Below are positions 1 to 18,968 of a stretch of DNA of 33,383 nucleotides, piece by piece. The position numbers and the translations under genes are program-made. The stretch is taken from NCBI GenBank assembly GCA_043381765.1, contig JBHJMP010000780.1, positions 1 to 33,383 of the forward strand. The letters are read 5' to 3'. Source of the stretch: Collodictyon triciliatum (taxonomy: Eukaryota > CRuMs). Under the pieces are notes generated by a model. The model had not been told where the DNA came from, searched no databases, and saw only the letters and a program-made list of their open reading frames with translations. Each line of letters starts with the position of its first letter. Positions within the stretch are counted from its first letter, which is position 1.

Positions 1-1094
1 CACACTCTCATCACACTTTCATCACACTCATCACACTCCCATCACACTCCCATCATACTCATCACACTCCCATCACACTCCCATCACACTCCCATCACAC
101 TCTCATCACACCCTCATCACACTCTCATCACACTTTCATCACACTCTCATCACACTCTCATCACACTCATCACACTTTCATCACACTCCCATCACACTCT
201 CATCACACCCTCATCACACTCTCATCACACCCTCATCACACCCTCATCACACTCTCATCACACTCTCATCACACTCTCATCACACTCTCATCACACTTTC
301 ATCACACTCCCATCACACTCTCATCACACTCTCATCACACTCTCATCACACTCCCATCACACTCTCATCACACTCTCATCACACTCTCATCACACTCTCA
401 TCACACTCTCATCACACTCCCATCACACTCCCATCACACTCCCATCACACTCCCATCACACTCTCATCACACTCCCATCACACTCCCATCACACTCTCAT
501 CACACCCTCATCACACTCATCACACTTTCATCACACTCCCATCACACTCTCATCACACCCTCATCACACCCTCATCACACTCTCATCACACTCTCATCAC
601 ACTCTCATCACACTCATCACACTTTCATCACACTCTCATCACACTCTCATCACACTTTCATCACACTCTCATCACACTCTCATCACTCTCATCACACTCT
701 CATCACACTTTCATCACACTTTCATCACACTCCCATCATACTCATCACACTCCCATCACACCCTCATCACACCCTCATCACACCCTCATCACACTTTCAT
801 CACACTTTCATCACACTTTCATCACACTTTCATCACACTCCCATCACACTCCCATCACACTCATCACACTCATCACACTCTCATCACACTCCCATCACAC
901 TCCCATCATACTCATCACACTCCCATCACACTCCCATCATACTCATCACACTCCCATCACACTCCCATCACACTCTCATCACACTCTCATCACACTCCCA
1001 TCATACTCATCACACTCCCATCACACTTTCATCACACTCTCATCACACTCTCATCACACTCTCATCATACTCTCATCACACTCTCATCACTCAC
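1..1094. repeat. 11-bp minisatellite (CATCACACTCT)n
   Basis: About 1.1 kb of near-perfect tandem units, mostly 11 bp (tCATCACACTC and cCATCACACTC, with TTTCATCACAC variants) and scattered shorter units such as ACTCATCAC. The array runs off the left edge of the window. It stops just before a pyrimidine-rich splice acceptor (ending 1110) for the ubiquilin UBA exon, so the simplest reading is that it fills an intron. The + strand has no stop codon in any frame, because the unit contains no G and no TAA, so translation cannot be excluded from this sequence alone. Confidence 0.9.
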
Positions 1095-1110
1095 TGCGGC
1101 CCTTCCTCAG

Positions 1111-1256
1111 CAGCGCCGCCGCAACAACTCTTTGCCTCCCAGCTGCAGCAACTGCGCGACATGGGCTTCTACGACGAGGAAGCCAACATCCGCGCGCTGC
1201 AGGCCACCCGCGGCAACGTCTCGCTTGCGGTCGAGCGACTTCTTCAGGGCCTCTGA
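1111..1256 (+). CDS. Ubiquilin/Dsk2-type protein, last exon (UBA domain)
   Basis: Partial gene: only the 3' terminal exon is in the window. After an acceptor (CCTTCCTCAG) the frame encodes a UBA domain that ends two residues before the TGA at 1254-1256. Visible motifs are [10 protein letters not shown] (the MGF loop) and [20 protein letters not shown] (helices 2 and 3), the pattern of the C-terminal UBA of ubiquilin/Dsk2 proteins. The family uses this domain to bind ubiquitin and to deliver substrates to the proteasome in cytosol and nucleus. The exon could equally start at 1114, since CAGCAG gives two acceptors in the same phase. The upstream ubiquitin-like and STI1 regions lie outside the window. 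GC content is higher than in the flanking DNA, as in other exons here. RAD23- or DDI1-type proteins are less likely given the residue pattern. Confidence 0.85.
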
Positions 1257-1317
1257 CCAACCTTGCTCAGCTCTTCCGTCCTCGTCTCATAAACTGCCGC
1301 CTGGCAAACATCAAACC

Positions 1318-1323
1318 AATAAA
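1318..1323 (+). terminator. Poly(A) signal AATAAA for the ubiquilin gene
   Basis: AATAAA lies 62 bp after the stop codon, followed by an A-rich run. The position is typical for a eukaryotic 3' end. Confidence 0.55.
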
Positions 1324-1793
1324 CCATAAAAAAAAATAGAGCAAATCACCACCAAACAAAGTGTGATTAAACCAACAAAGAACCAAGAAGGAAAAAAAAA
1401 GTGTGTGTCGGTTGGTGCGTCTGCGCATCCATCCCTTATCTGGTATCAATACGCATTTTCTTGAATCATGCAATGCAAAAAGTATATTTCGGGGCCATTT
1501 CTGTGTATTCAGGCGGGTTCGTTGGACTTTCGTTTGCCTTGTTTTTCTTTTCCTGCTTTCGGTTGTGCGTTTTGATGATCACCGAACAGAGTTTGCGTGA
1601 TCCTTGACGCGCCCGAGATCGTTTCTGCCTTGAGCGGATCGCGTGTTTTATTTTGATTTGCTACTATCTTGCTTTTCTAACGGGGGCATTTTATTCTTCT
1701 GCGCTTCGGTGTTGTGCCTGGGTCGCTTCAGCAATTCGCCTTTTGCTTGCCGGGGCCGCTCCTCTGTGCGAAGACACTTTTCTCCCTGCGCGG
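1324..1793. other. Intergenic spacer between ubiquilin and the A9-formin gene
   Basis: No convincing coding signal was seen on either strand. It should hold the end of the ubiquilin 3' UTR and the promoter and 5' UTR of the downstream gene. Short open frames in both directions have no recognisable domains. Confidence 0.5.
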
Positions 1794-11514
<9,721 letters not shown>

Positions 11515-11643
11515 GTTATGAATTCAGACTCTGGAGAAACTCCAAAGGGTGTCTTTTGGTAGAAAAACTGCTCCGGAATGGACACAAACAAAACTCTTCG
11601 ATTACCGAATTATTTCTCTGACGATTTCTCATACGCATGGAAG

Positions 11644-11661
11644 AGCCCAATAAATGTATTG
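11644..11661. terminator. Poly(A) signal inside a perfect inverted repeat
   Basis: AATAAA (11647-11652) follows the formin stop by about 130 bp. It is embedded in CCCAATA-AATG-TATTGGG, a perfect 7-bp inverted repeat with a 4-nt loop. The formin gene (+) and the LRR gene (-) converge on this 256-bp spacer (11515-11770), which otherwise shows nothing. Confidence 0.5.
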
Positions 11662-11770
11662 GGAGTTATTAAAAAAAAATATGTATCGAAGAAAATATGT
11701 GCTGGTGATTCAGAAGCTCAAACAGATACATTTTTTGTGACTAATTGATTGTGTAGTCTATCGAGTTGCT

Positions 11771-14700
11771 TCAAGCAAATGAGTCCATAAGGCTAGAAAT
11801 CTAAATAATTCGAGTATTGAAATGAATCCTTTTTATCATTCTTAAAGTATAAAAGCACATATATTGGCATATAGCTTTCATATGATTCATTTTGTAATTA
11901 TCTTCTTCTGAATTATTGGCAATTGTTTGAAAAAGAGAACCAACAAATTTTGTAAATGGAAAAAAAAATGGAGAGAATCTCCCATTTTATAATCGAATGA
12001 AATGCACCTTGTTGGATTTCAATGACAATGTTTTTAAGGCCGTGTTCCCTGAAATGCACACGGTCTTGTTTTGTATCTGAAAATCAACAAATATTGAGTG
12101 CAAAATAGAAAAGCTGAAGCGTTCCACTCTTTGAATTATCTTTTCAAATTTTATTTCGTTAATACATCTTTTTCTTCTTTTTTTTTTCTTAGTTTGTGGA
12201 GGGAGGAAAAATATACATCGTTGTGTGAGAAATTTAGTCGTTGGGCGGATGACCAGTGAGAGGTTCGGAGAAGCGTTGTAATCTTGTAAAAAGAGGCCAT
12301 TAGTGCATGTCCAACATCCGACGAAAACCGAATAGCTAGTCTTCTTAGTGCACTTACATTGTTTTGTGATAAATCTAAGCACTTTAATTTGGCCAGGCAA
12401 GAGAACGACGATGGCATGGAGCTAATCTGTTGGCATTTTTTTATTATAAAAAGGAGAATCATTTGATGCCAAAAAAAAAAAAAAAAAAAGAGGTGATATC
12501 AGTGAGAGATGTCATTGCACACTCACAAAAGAAACTGTCTGAAAAAAAGGAGATGTGTTTGTTTCATATCATCATATTCCTTATGAATCAATACTTTGTT
12601 ATGACTTAAATTGATTTCCTCAAGGTTTGTCATCCACCCCACAAAAACAGGGATGATTGATATCTGCGTGTAAAACATTCTTTTAAAAAAATCTCCAACG
12701 ATGGCATTTCCTCATAAGATGTTAAGATTCTAGATTAATATCTTATTATTGTATATCTAATATCATCATTATACCGAGTTAAATGAAAAATTTAAAGACA
12801 GGGTATCCATCAGAGGATAGATGTCATCAGGTATCTCGGTTATCTAACATATCTTAGTCATACAAGGGTAAACTATTCGTGATTATAGGTCATGTACGAA
12901 ATTTGTTGCGGGTATGGCAGAATTGCATCAATAATCGGTGATTCATATAAGAGCATACAACACATACAGCGTTGTTGGAAAAATTGAGTGATCTTGGTGG
13001 CTGATGCAAAAACGCAACATGCTGAAGCAACTTCTGGTTGATGCAAGATAGCTTCTGGTTTGTTTGCTGCAAATATTTGGTCCTCAAGTCCAAATTGTCA
13101 TATAAGAAATACAAGGTTGAATCGAGAGGATTTTGCCCTATTTCGATGGAACTCAACAATGGGAATACAGTCAAATCCGTGATAGATTTAAGCTGGCATA
13201 TTTTCCCGAATGATGAAATAAAAATTATATTTAAAATTAAAAGCTTCATCCACAAGCATTTTTCATAGCAAGATATATGTATATATTATAATTTGAATTA
13301 CAAGGACATGGTAAAACATTTTTTTTAAATATTCTTATGATTGAATAAACCTGATTCCCTTTCAAATTTAATCTTTTCAATCCGCTAAGCAATGTAATGC
13401 AGGAGGGAAGGGCACTTACCTACCGCGATTGAGAACAAATGAGTCCAAAATAAAATATTCTCATGTGCAGAAGAAACTGATTTGTTTATATTAACTTGCA
13501 CGATTACTCATTCGATTGAGAATTTAATTTTCGGTCAAAGTGACCTACTTTCATGCCTGTTCACATAAATTAATGGATTACGTGATTGCATGAGATGTCT
13601 AGGAGTGTCAGTTTCGTCATACACGCCAGCCAATCAGGCAATGAAGATATCTAATATTTGCGTTGAATAAGCCCATTATAAGACAAACTGCTGTCGGCCC
13701 GAAATTAATATATGAGGTGCTGAGTACTAATTCTATAGACAGGTCCTTTAAGAAATATTGGCGAATTCATAGATATAATTGGGAGTACTTTGGCTTTGGA
13801 TTGAGAGGAAAAAGCACAATTTGCTATTGAGAAGCTGCAAAGGTTTAATAAGGCGGACATAAAATCAGGGATGTTGGCAATCTGAGCTTTCAACATCGGA
13901 ATTATGAGAGTTTAAAAAAATGCGGTTGTGTGATTGTTTTGTTGTTTTTTTCAAATCAAGTGTTCCCTTCTAATATAGCAGGTCGAATAAATGCTACATA
14001 CCTTGTTTCCGCCCATGGACAGATGCCTCAACCCTGTGAGACACCGAAATTCGAACGGGATAGATGATATCTGTTAAAAGTAAATCGAAGGAAGGAAGGA
14101 AGGAAGGAAGGAAGGAAGGAAGGAAGGAAGGAAGGAAGGAAGGAAGGAAGGAAGGAAGGAAGGAAGGAAGGATAAGAAAACAAGGAAAATAAATATTCAG
14201 ATTATACTTTTCACGTTTCCCTTACAAATCCTACTCTCAAAATAAAGGATATGTGGATTTTGTTAAACTTTTAGATTTATATCATTAAAATAAAGGTTTA
14301 ATTACAGTGTGATCGAATGTGGAAAAACCTGATTATCATGGAAAGAAAATGAGAGTAAATTTGTCAGGTGATTTATTTCGCACGGTATAACACTTATCTA
14401 TAAATATGCACAGCATTAGTCACTATGATACTTATATGAAAGAAATCAGAACAAAAAATTGAAACACCAGTAGATATTAAAGCATAATGCATGGTAACTT
14501 ACTTTGTTTTTTGATATATCAAGTGCCTGCAAGTTGCTTAAGTGACGTATCCCATCCAGAGATAGTATCTATTTCATATCAAAAATCGCTATCACTATCA
14601 CTATCACTATCACTATCACTATCACTATCACTATCACTATCACCATCATCATCACCATCACTATTAATATCACTATCACCATCACAATCACTATCACTAT

Positions 14701-15394
14701 CACTATCACATAGATTTAGAACGTGTGAATGATTGTTAATACCTGATTACCAGTGCACGAGAGTACATGCATGTATTCGAATGAAGGCGATAGAATGGGA
14801 CTGAGATTGGCTATCTACATCACACGAACATGTCAACGCAACCAAAAATACACCCTCATTATGATAAAATGGTTAATTGCGTATGTAGACGAAATGCACA
14901 CACGAACTCAGCATATAAATACTGAATATAAATCATATTCACACTCCAACCGTTTTTTTTCACAAACAAACAAACAAACAAACAAACAATACAATACAAT
15001 ACAATACAATACAATACAATACAATACAATACAATACAATACAATACAATACAATACAATACAATACAATACAATACAATACAAACAAACAAACAAACAA
15101 ACAAACAAACAAACAAACAAACAAACAAACAAACAAACAAACAAACAAACAAACAAAAACTTGGCGCACATGGGAGAGGTTCCTCAATAATGAGCGAGAG
15201 TGTATGTAGGGCTGATAAGTCGATCGATGCAAGAAAAAAGAAAAGATAAGACAAACAAAGAACGAAAGACCAGCCTTGTTTCCATCCAATCGAAGGTGCG
15301 TGAGTAGCGTTAACAGGCTTAATGAAGCCGGGATTTCCATGAGACCGCGGCGCACAAGGCTCACCTCTACACGCGCGTTTTCACCAAAGTCCAT
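11771..15394 (-). CDS. Leucine-rich repeat protein, one repeat per exon
   Basis: Model of about 297 residues; exons in order on the minus strand: 15394-15275, 14568-14503, 14070-14002, 13881-13816, 13419-13351, 13192-13127, 13033-12968, 12843-12775, 12663-12595, 12426-12358, 12282-12217, 12076-12008, 11800-11771. After exon 1 each internal exon is 66 or 69 bp, starts and ends in phase 0 and encodes one 22-23 residue LRR, for example ISSIPFEFRCLTGLRHLSMG, VSALPSCITLLSGLKRLNLK and ISSMPSSFSCLAKLKCLDLS. Repeats end at the Asn of the LxxN position plus one residue. The repeats resemble plant/Ras-group intracellular LRRs (I-x-x-I-P); no signal peptide or other domain was seen. Donors after 15275 and 13816 are GC instead of GT, and 13192-13127 has no good donor, so that exon may be decayed. 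The start ATG at 15394 is the first in the LRR frame, but earlier exons are possible. Partner and role are unknown; LRRs generally bind proteins. Confidence 0.65.
14090..14171. repeat. Tetranucleotide tract (GAAG)n
   Basis: About 20 perfect units in an intron of the LRR gene. Confidence 0.95.
14589..14708. repeat. Hexanucleotide tract (CTATCA)n
   Basis: Nearly pure 6-bp units with CCATCA interruptions, in the first intron of the LRR gene. Confidence 0.9.
14964..15157. repeat. Compound tract (AAAC)n (ACAAT)n (AAAC)n
   Basis: A pentanucleotide block of about 90 bp flanked on both sides by the same tetranucleotide, in the first intron of the LRR gene. The sandwich suggests that the pentamer arose and expanded inside an older tetramer tract. 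Confidence 0.9.
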
Positions 15395-15409
15395 TTCTTC
15401 CCACGCAGC

Positions 15410-15556
15410 GAAAAGAAAAAGAAAAAGAAAAAGAAAAAGAAAAAGAAAAAGAAAAAGAAAAGAAAAGAAAAAGAAAAAGAAAAAGAAAAGAAAAGAAAAG
15501 AGAAGAAAAGAAAAGAAATTGATATAAAAAGAAAAAGGAAAAGAAAAAGAAAAGAG
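15410..15556. repeat. Purine tract (GAAAAA)n
   Basis: Uninterrupted purines on the + strand just upstream of the LRR gene start codon, so the LRR mRNA leader or promoter is pure pyrimidine on its coding strand. Confidence 0.9.
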
Positions 15557-15626
15557 CGAAAGAGAATAAGAGCTAGTCAGTCGCAATAGTGTCTATAAGT
15601 ACTCAGCCAAGCCAGACGCCCAACAC

Positions 15627-15932
15627 TCAAGACAATCCCCTGCGTTCGTGCCTTTCTAAGGGCAGAAAAGCATCCAAAGTCCTCAAGAACAAGAACAAAA
15701 CAACAACCCTCAACTCCTCAGCAGAAGCACCATAACCACAAGACACTGCCTTTTCCTGCCACTCTGCCACGATCGCAGAGCAGAAAGCAAAGACACTAAA
15801 GAAAGCAATGGTTTCAACGCGAATAAGTCGAGTCCAACCATAACCCGCCGCAAACAGAGACATGGCAAGAAAAGTCCGCGCCTGCCTCTGAGAAAACAAC
15901 AAAGTCATACACTTGTATATAGACATACACAA
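15627..15932 (-). CDS. Possible small membrane protein or upstream exon, unrecognised
   Basis: Open frame of 101 codons on the minus strand between the LRR gene and COQ7, in a GC-richer stretch than the surrounding spacer. It holds two hydrophobic stretches (TFLAMSLFAAGYGW and IAFFSVFAFCSAIVA) and a third near LRVVVLFLFL. A pyrimidine tract and acceptor-like TTTTCTCAG precede codon 16, so it may be an internal exon of a longer minus-strand gene, perhaps a leader of the LRR gene. The frame overlaps only the region upstream of the COQ7 start codon. No family is recognised, and it may be fortuitous. Confidence 0.25.
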   Translation of the reverse strand: MCMSIYKCMTLLFSQRQARTFLAMSLFAAGYGWTRLIRVETIAFFSVFAFCSAIVAEWQEKAVSCGYGASAEELRVVVLFLFLRTLDAFLPLERHERRGLS

Positions 15933-16002
15933 AGAAGAGGAAGAAGGAGATGATATAGAGCGTCTGACTAAACACCTTCACAGTCTCCACGAATACAAGC
16001 AC

Positions 16003-17660
16003 ATGCTGGCCGCTCAAAGACAACTCAGCCGGATCGCCTTTGGTCGAATCAAGGCAGCCGCTTTCGCCCAGCCGTGGAGGCGGCTGCAAACAGAATCTGC
16101 TGCGGCTGACGAGTCCGCAAACGCAGAGGCAGCAGACTTTGTGGATCGGCTCCGAAACGCTGCGTTTGAGGCCTTGACTGCCCCGCCAAAGTCTGACACA
16201 CTCACGCGGAAGGAGACCCTGGATCGCATTCTGCGAGTCGACCACGCGGGGGAACGCGGCGCCATCATGATCTACAAAGGCCAGCTTGATGCTCTACGCG
16301 GGTCTTCTGATGAGGCTATCATCAAGGTTTTCTTTTCTTTTCTCATATTTTATCATCAAGAGTTACTTAAACAACAATAACAAAAAAAAAACTATTCATC
16401 TTCATCATCTCTATTATCTCTATTATCTCTATTATCTCTATTATCTCTATTATCTCTATTATCTCTATTATCTCTATTATCTCTATTATCTCTATTATCT
16501 CTATTATCTCTATTATCTCTAGTATCTCTAGTATCTCTAGTATCTCTAGTATCTCTAGTATCTCTAGTATCTCTAGTATCTCTAGTATCTCTAGTATCTC
16601 TAGTATCTCTAGTATCTCTAGTATCTCTAGTATCTCTATCATCCCTATCATCTCTATCATCTCTTTTTCATATTTCTGGTGCAATTGCTATCAAGAACAA
16701 ATCACCTACTTGACTCTCTAGGAGATGGCGGATCAAGAACTGGAACACCTCCAGAAATTCAACGAGCTACTTCCTCAAAGGCGCGTGCGACCGACTCTGC
16801 TGATGCCGCTTTGGGATGTCGCGGGGTACACACTTGGATTCGTGACTGGAAAGATGGGGAAAGAGGCTGCGATGCTCTGCACAGTTGCAGGTCGGTATAC
16901 TAGACATTTTCTCGTCAGCCTTGGACTCCATGAAAATGAGCGTTGCAAATAACGTGCATATCTTTTAAAAAATATATAGTGAGAAAAAACTATCATTATC
17001 TGGTTTTTTTCTTTTCTATCGGTTGTTTGACTTGGTCCCATTTAAAACGGGACTTTTGCTAACCATGGTATTCACTGGTGTATATGTCTTCGTTTCGTGT
17101 GGCTCTGTAGTGGAGAAAGTAATTGGGAGCCACTATAACGACCAGCTGAGAGTTTTGCATGAACCACGATTCAAGGAGGAGAAGGAACTCAGAGAGGCAA
17201 CATTTTTCTTCTGTTCGAATATGTCCCTCTTTTTCTTTTCTTTTCTTTTTTTTTATCCCATATGGTATCGCCTCAGCATTCGTAGCTCCCACATTACGGA
17301 TCGCTTGGACGACCAAATCAGTGAAATAGCTTACGGATACCTCATTGTGTGATAGATTATCCGCAAGTTTCGAGATGACGAGATTGAACACCACGACATT
17401 GCCCAAGGAAGAGGAGCTGACCAGGTACATTCCATCACCTTAAAATCACAGGCGAGCAAGGAGATATGTCTAGCGCATGAGCCACGTTATCAGATAAAGT
17501 TGCGTGAATCCAATCGCCACCCATTTTGTTGTGATGCCATAAGCGTATATTGGAAAGTAGCTAATACAATCCACGAATGAAGGCGCCGGCTGCCTCAGCA
17601 CTTACTGCTGCCATTCAGATTGGATCGCACGTCGCCATCTGGGTTGCATCTCGAGTCTGA
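16003..17660 (+). CDS. COQ7: 5-demethoxyubiquinone hydroxylase, mitochondrial (COQ7/CAT5)
   Basis: Five exons: 16003-16326, 16722-16890, 17111-17196, 17356-17424, 17583-17660, giving 241 residues. COQ7 hydroxylates demethoxyubiquinone in ubiquinone synthesis at the mitochondrial inner membrane. It is a di-iron carboxylate protein, and all ligand motifs are present: RVDHAGE (Glu84), QELEH (Glu114-His117 region), VEKVIGSHY, and FRDDEIEHHD. Other signatures are RVRPTLLMPLWDVAGYTLG and the C-terminal APAASALTAAIQIG. The first 30 residues are Arg/Ala-rich without acidic residues (MLAAQRQLSRIAFGRIK), fitting a mitochondrial targeting peptide. This ATG is the first in the frame. Intron 17197-17355 begins with GC (GAG|GCAACA), the only join that keeps ELRE-IIRKFRDDE in frame. 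The gene is slightly longer than most homologues because of the N-terminal extension. Confidence 0.93.
16406..16664. repeat. 9-bp tandem repeat (ATCTCTATT)n then (ATCTCTAGT)n
   Basis: About 13 units of the first form followed by about 13 units carrying one T-to-G change, then a few degenerate ATCATCTCT units. First intron of COQ7. The clean switch means that the mutant unit was amplified as a block. Confidence 0.92.
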
Positions 17661-17669
17661 GAGTATGGA

Positions 17670-17675
17670 AATAAA
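17670..17675 (+). terminator. Poly(A) signal AATAAA for COQ7
   Basis: AATAAA lies 9 bp after the COQ7 stop codon, unusually close, which implies a very short 3' UTR. Confidence 0.5.
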
Positions 17676-18901
17676 GTGTCTTGCAGAAAGTAAAAAAAAA
17701 ATGAGGCCAGACGATGACGCACAAAATGATGGTATGCTGCATAGACAAGGATAGCGGCGGAGTGCAAGCGCCCATGCCCTGTACAAAAGCATGCAATTTG
17801 TCTATCTTTACTTGAAAGTGACCTGTGTTCTAAATTATCGAGGGTTCGGAGATGTAAATCTATTTTATCTATAAATTCCACATTCGTTATCGACATCAAC
17901 CATAAGTCAATTTCGAAAATACTTCCCAATTGAGCAAATGGGAAACCCCTTTAACTCAGTGTGCTTCTTTGAAAGTTCATTAGATAAAGCGATGATACCC
18001 TGAGCACAGAATACAAATTTGTTTGCGCAGTTGCGGAGCATTTCTACCAAAGTTTCCAAAGGACTTGTTACAAAATTCAATGAAATTCTCCAGAGATGGA
18101 GCCTTTAATATTGGGAACGAATCTGTAACGGATGTCATCCAGATATAGGAAAAGCAGCCTCGCAATCCTAAAGTCTATTCGCCACGCCAGCCGTTGCCAA
18201 CAGGCTTCTTTGCCGCCGCACAGATTTCACATTTTCTTGTGTCGGAAATGAAGGCAAAGGCGCGATCGAATGAGATATTTGTTTATTAGAAGTGAGTACA
18301 ACGATGGGAGGGTTTTGTTTGGAGAGAAGCAGCAGATCAAGAAGCACAACAGAGATCAATCCAGGTCAAGGCGAATGCTCCTGTTCTACATGTGATTCAG
18401 CTTCGCTTTTTGAATATTCGATATGTTTGTATATTTGTAATTATTTTGAGCTTTTTTTTTGTTGGCTGCTTTACTCTTGGTTGAGGATGGGCGTTACTCT
18501 GGGTTGAGGATGGAGAAGAGTGCCCTTTACTCCACGCAACCGACTCCAATATCCGGGATTTTTCTTAAAGAGTATTATAGAAAGCAGGCGAAAAAGAGTA
18601 GGGAAAAGGGCCCACTACCCAGCCACCCAGATATTTTCGCTCTTCCTTTCTATTTTTCTTCTTTGTTTGCTCCTTGTCAGTTTTGTGAAGTTGAAGATTT
18701 AATGATTGTATCGAATATAGTAACGTCGCACGACTCTGATTCTCTACAGCACAGTCTCTGAAGTAACCAAACACACAGCAAATCAGGCATCAGCAACCAG
18801 AGTCGCACCCAAAGTACAATACCGGAAAGAAGAGGAATACAAAGGGTTCACACGAAATACGTCGACCGCGAGGTTTCATATCCACGGACAACTGAAGAAT
18901 C
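17676..18901. other. Spacer between COQ7 and the receptor gene
   Basis: No confident gene. On the minus strand between about 18170 and 17810, two segments look like eroded LRRs (SFPILKAPSLENFIEFCNK and IDLHLRTLDNLEHRSLSS), but neither has splice sites at the positions used in the neighbouring LRR gene. A 63-codon minus-strand frame at 18359-18168 has no recognised domain. A 23-bp near-perfect direct duplication (TTGAGGATGG core) lies at about 18471-18516. The last 150 bp should hold the promoter and leader of the receptor gene. Confidence 0.4.
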
Positions 18902-18968
18902 ATGCAAAGCACCATCGACGTCGCTATCGCCTTTTGTTTAGTCCTTCTCTGCTCTTCTAACATTGCAA
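18902..18968 (+). other. Signal peptide exon of the receptor
   Basis: Exon 1 encodes [20 protein letters not shown], a short polar start and a hydrophobic core ending in small residues (SSNIA), consistent with cleavage near residue 22. The donor is GTCAGT in phase 1. Confidence 0.8.

Noticed and set aside
1-1094. CRISPR-like regular repeat array
   Set aside because: Units are contiguous with no unique spacers, and the context is a eukaryotic intron.
14751-14814. Candidate extra LRR exon on the minus strand (IANLSPILSPSFEYMHVLSC)
   Set aside because: It has an acceptor-like TAG and a GT donor, but it ends in phase 1 while its neighbours need phase 0, and the LRR pattern is poor.
15814-16268. 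Long minus-strand frames opposite COQ7 exon 1
   Set aside because: They overlap the strongly supported COQ7 coding strand and show no domain; mirror frames of a GC-rich exon.
17602-17796. Minus-strand frame with an apparent GTAAGT donor
   Set aside because: It is antisense to the last COQ7 exon (17583-17660), whose family match APAASALTAAIQIG on the + strand is clear.
18459-18761. 100-codon + strand frame upstream of the receptor
   Set aside because: No recognised motif and no link to the receptor exons; probably leader or spacer.
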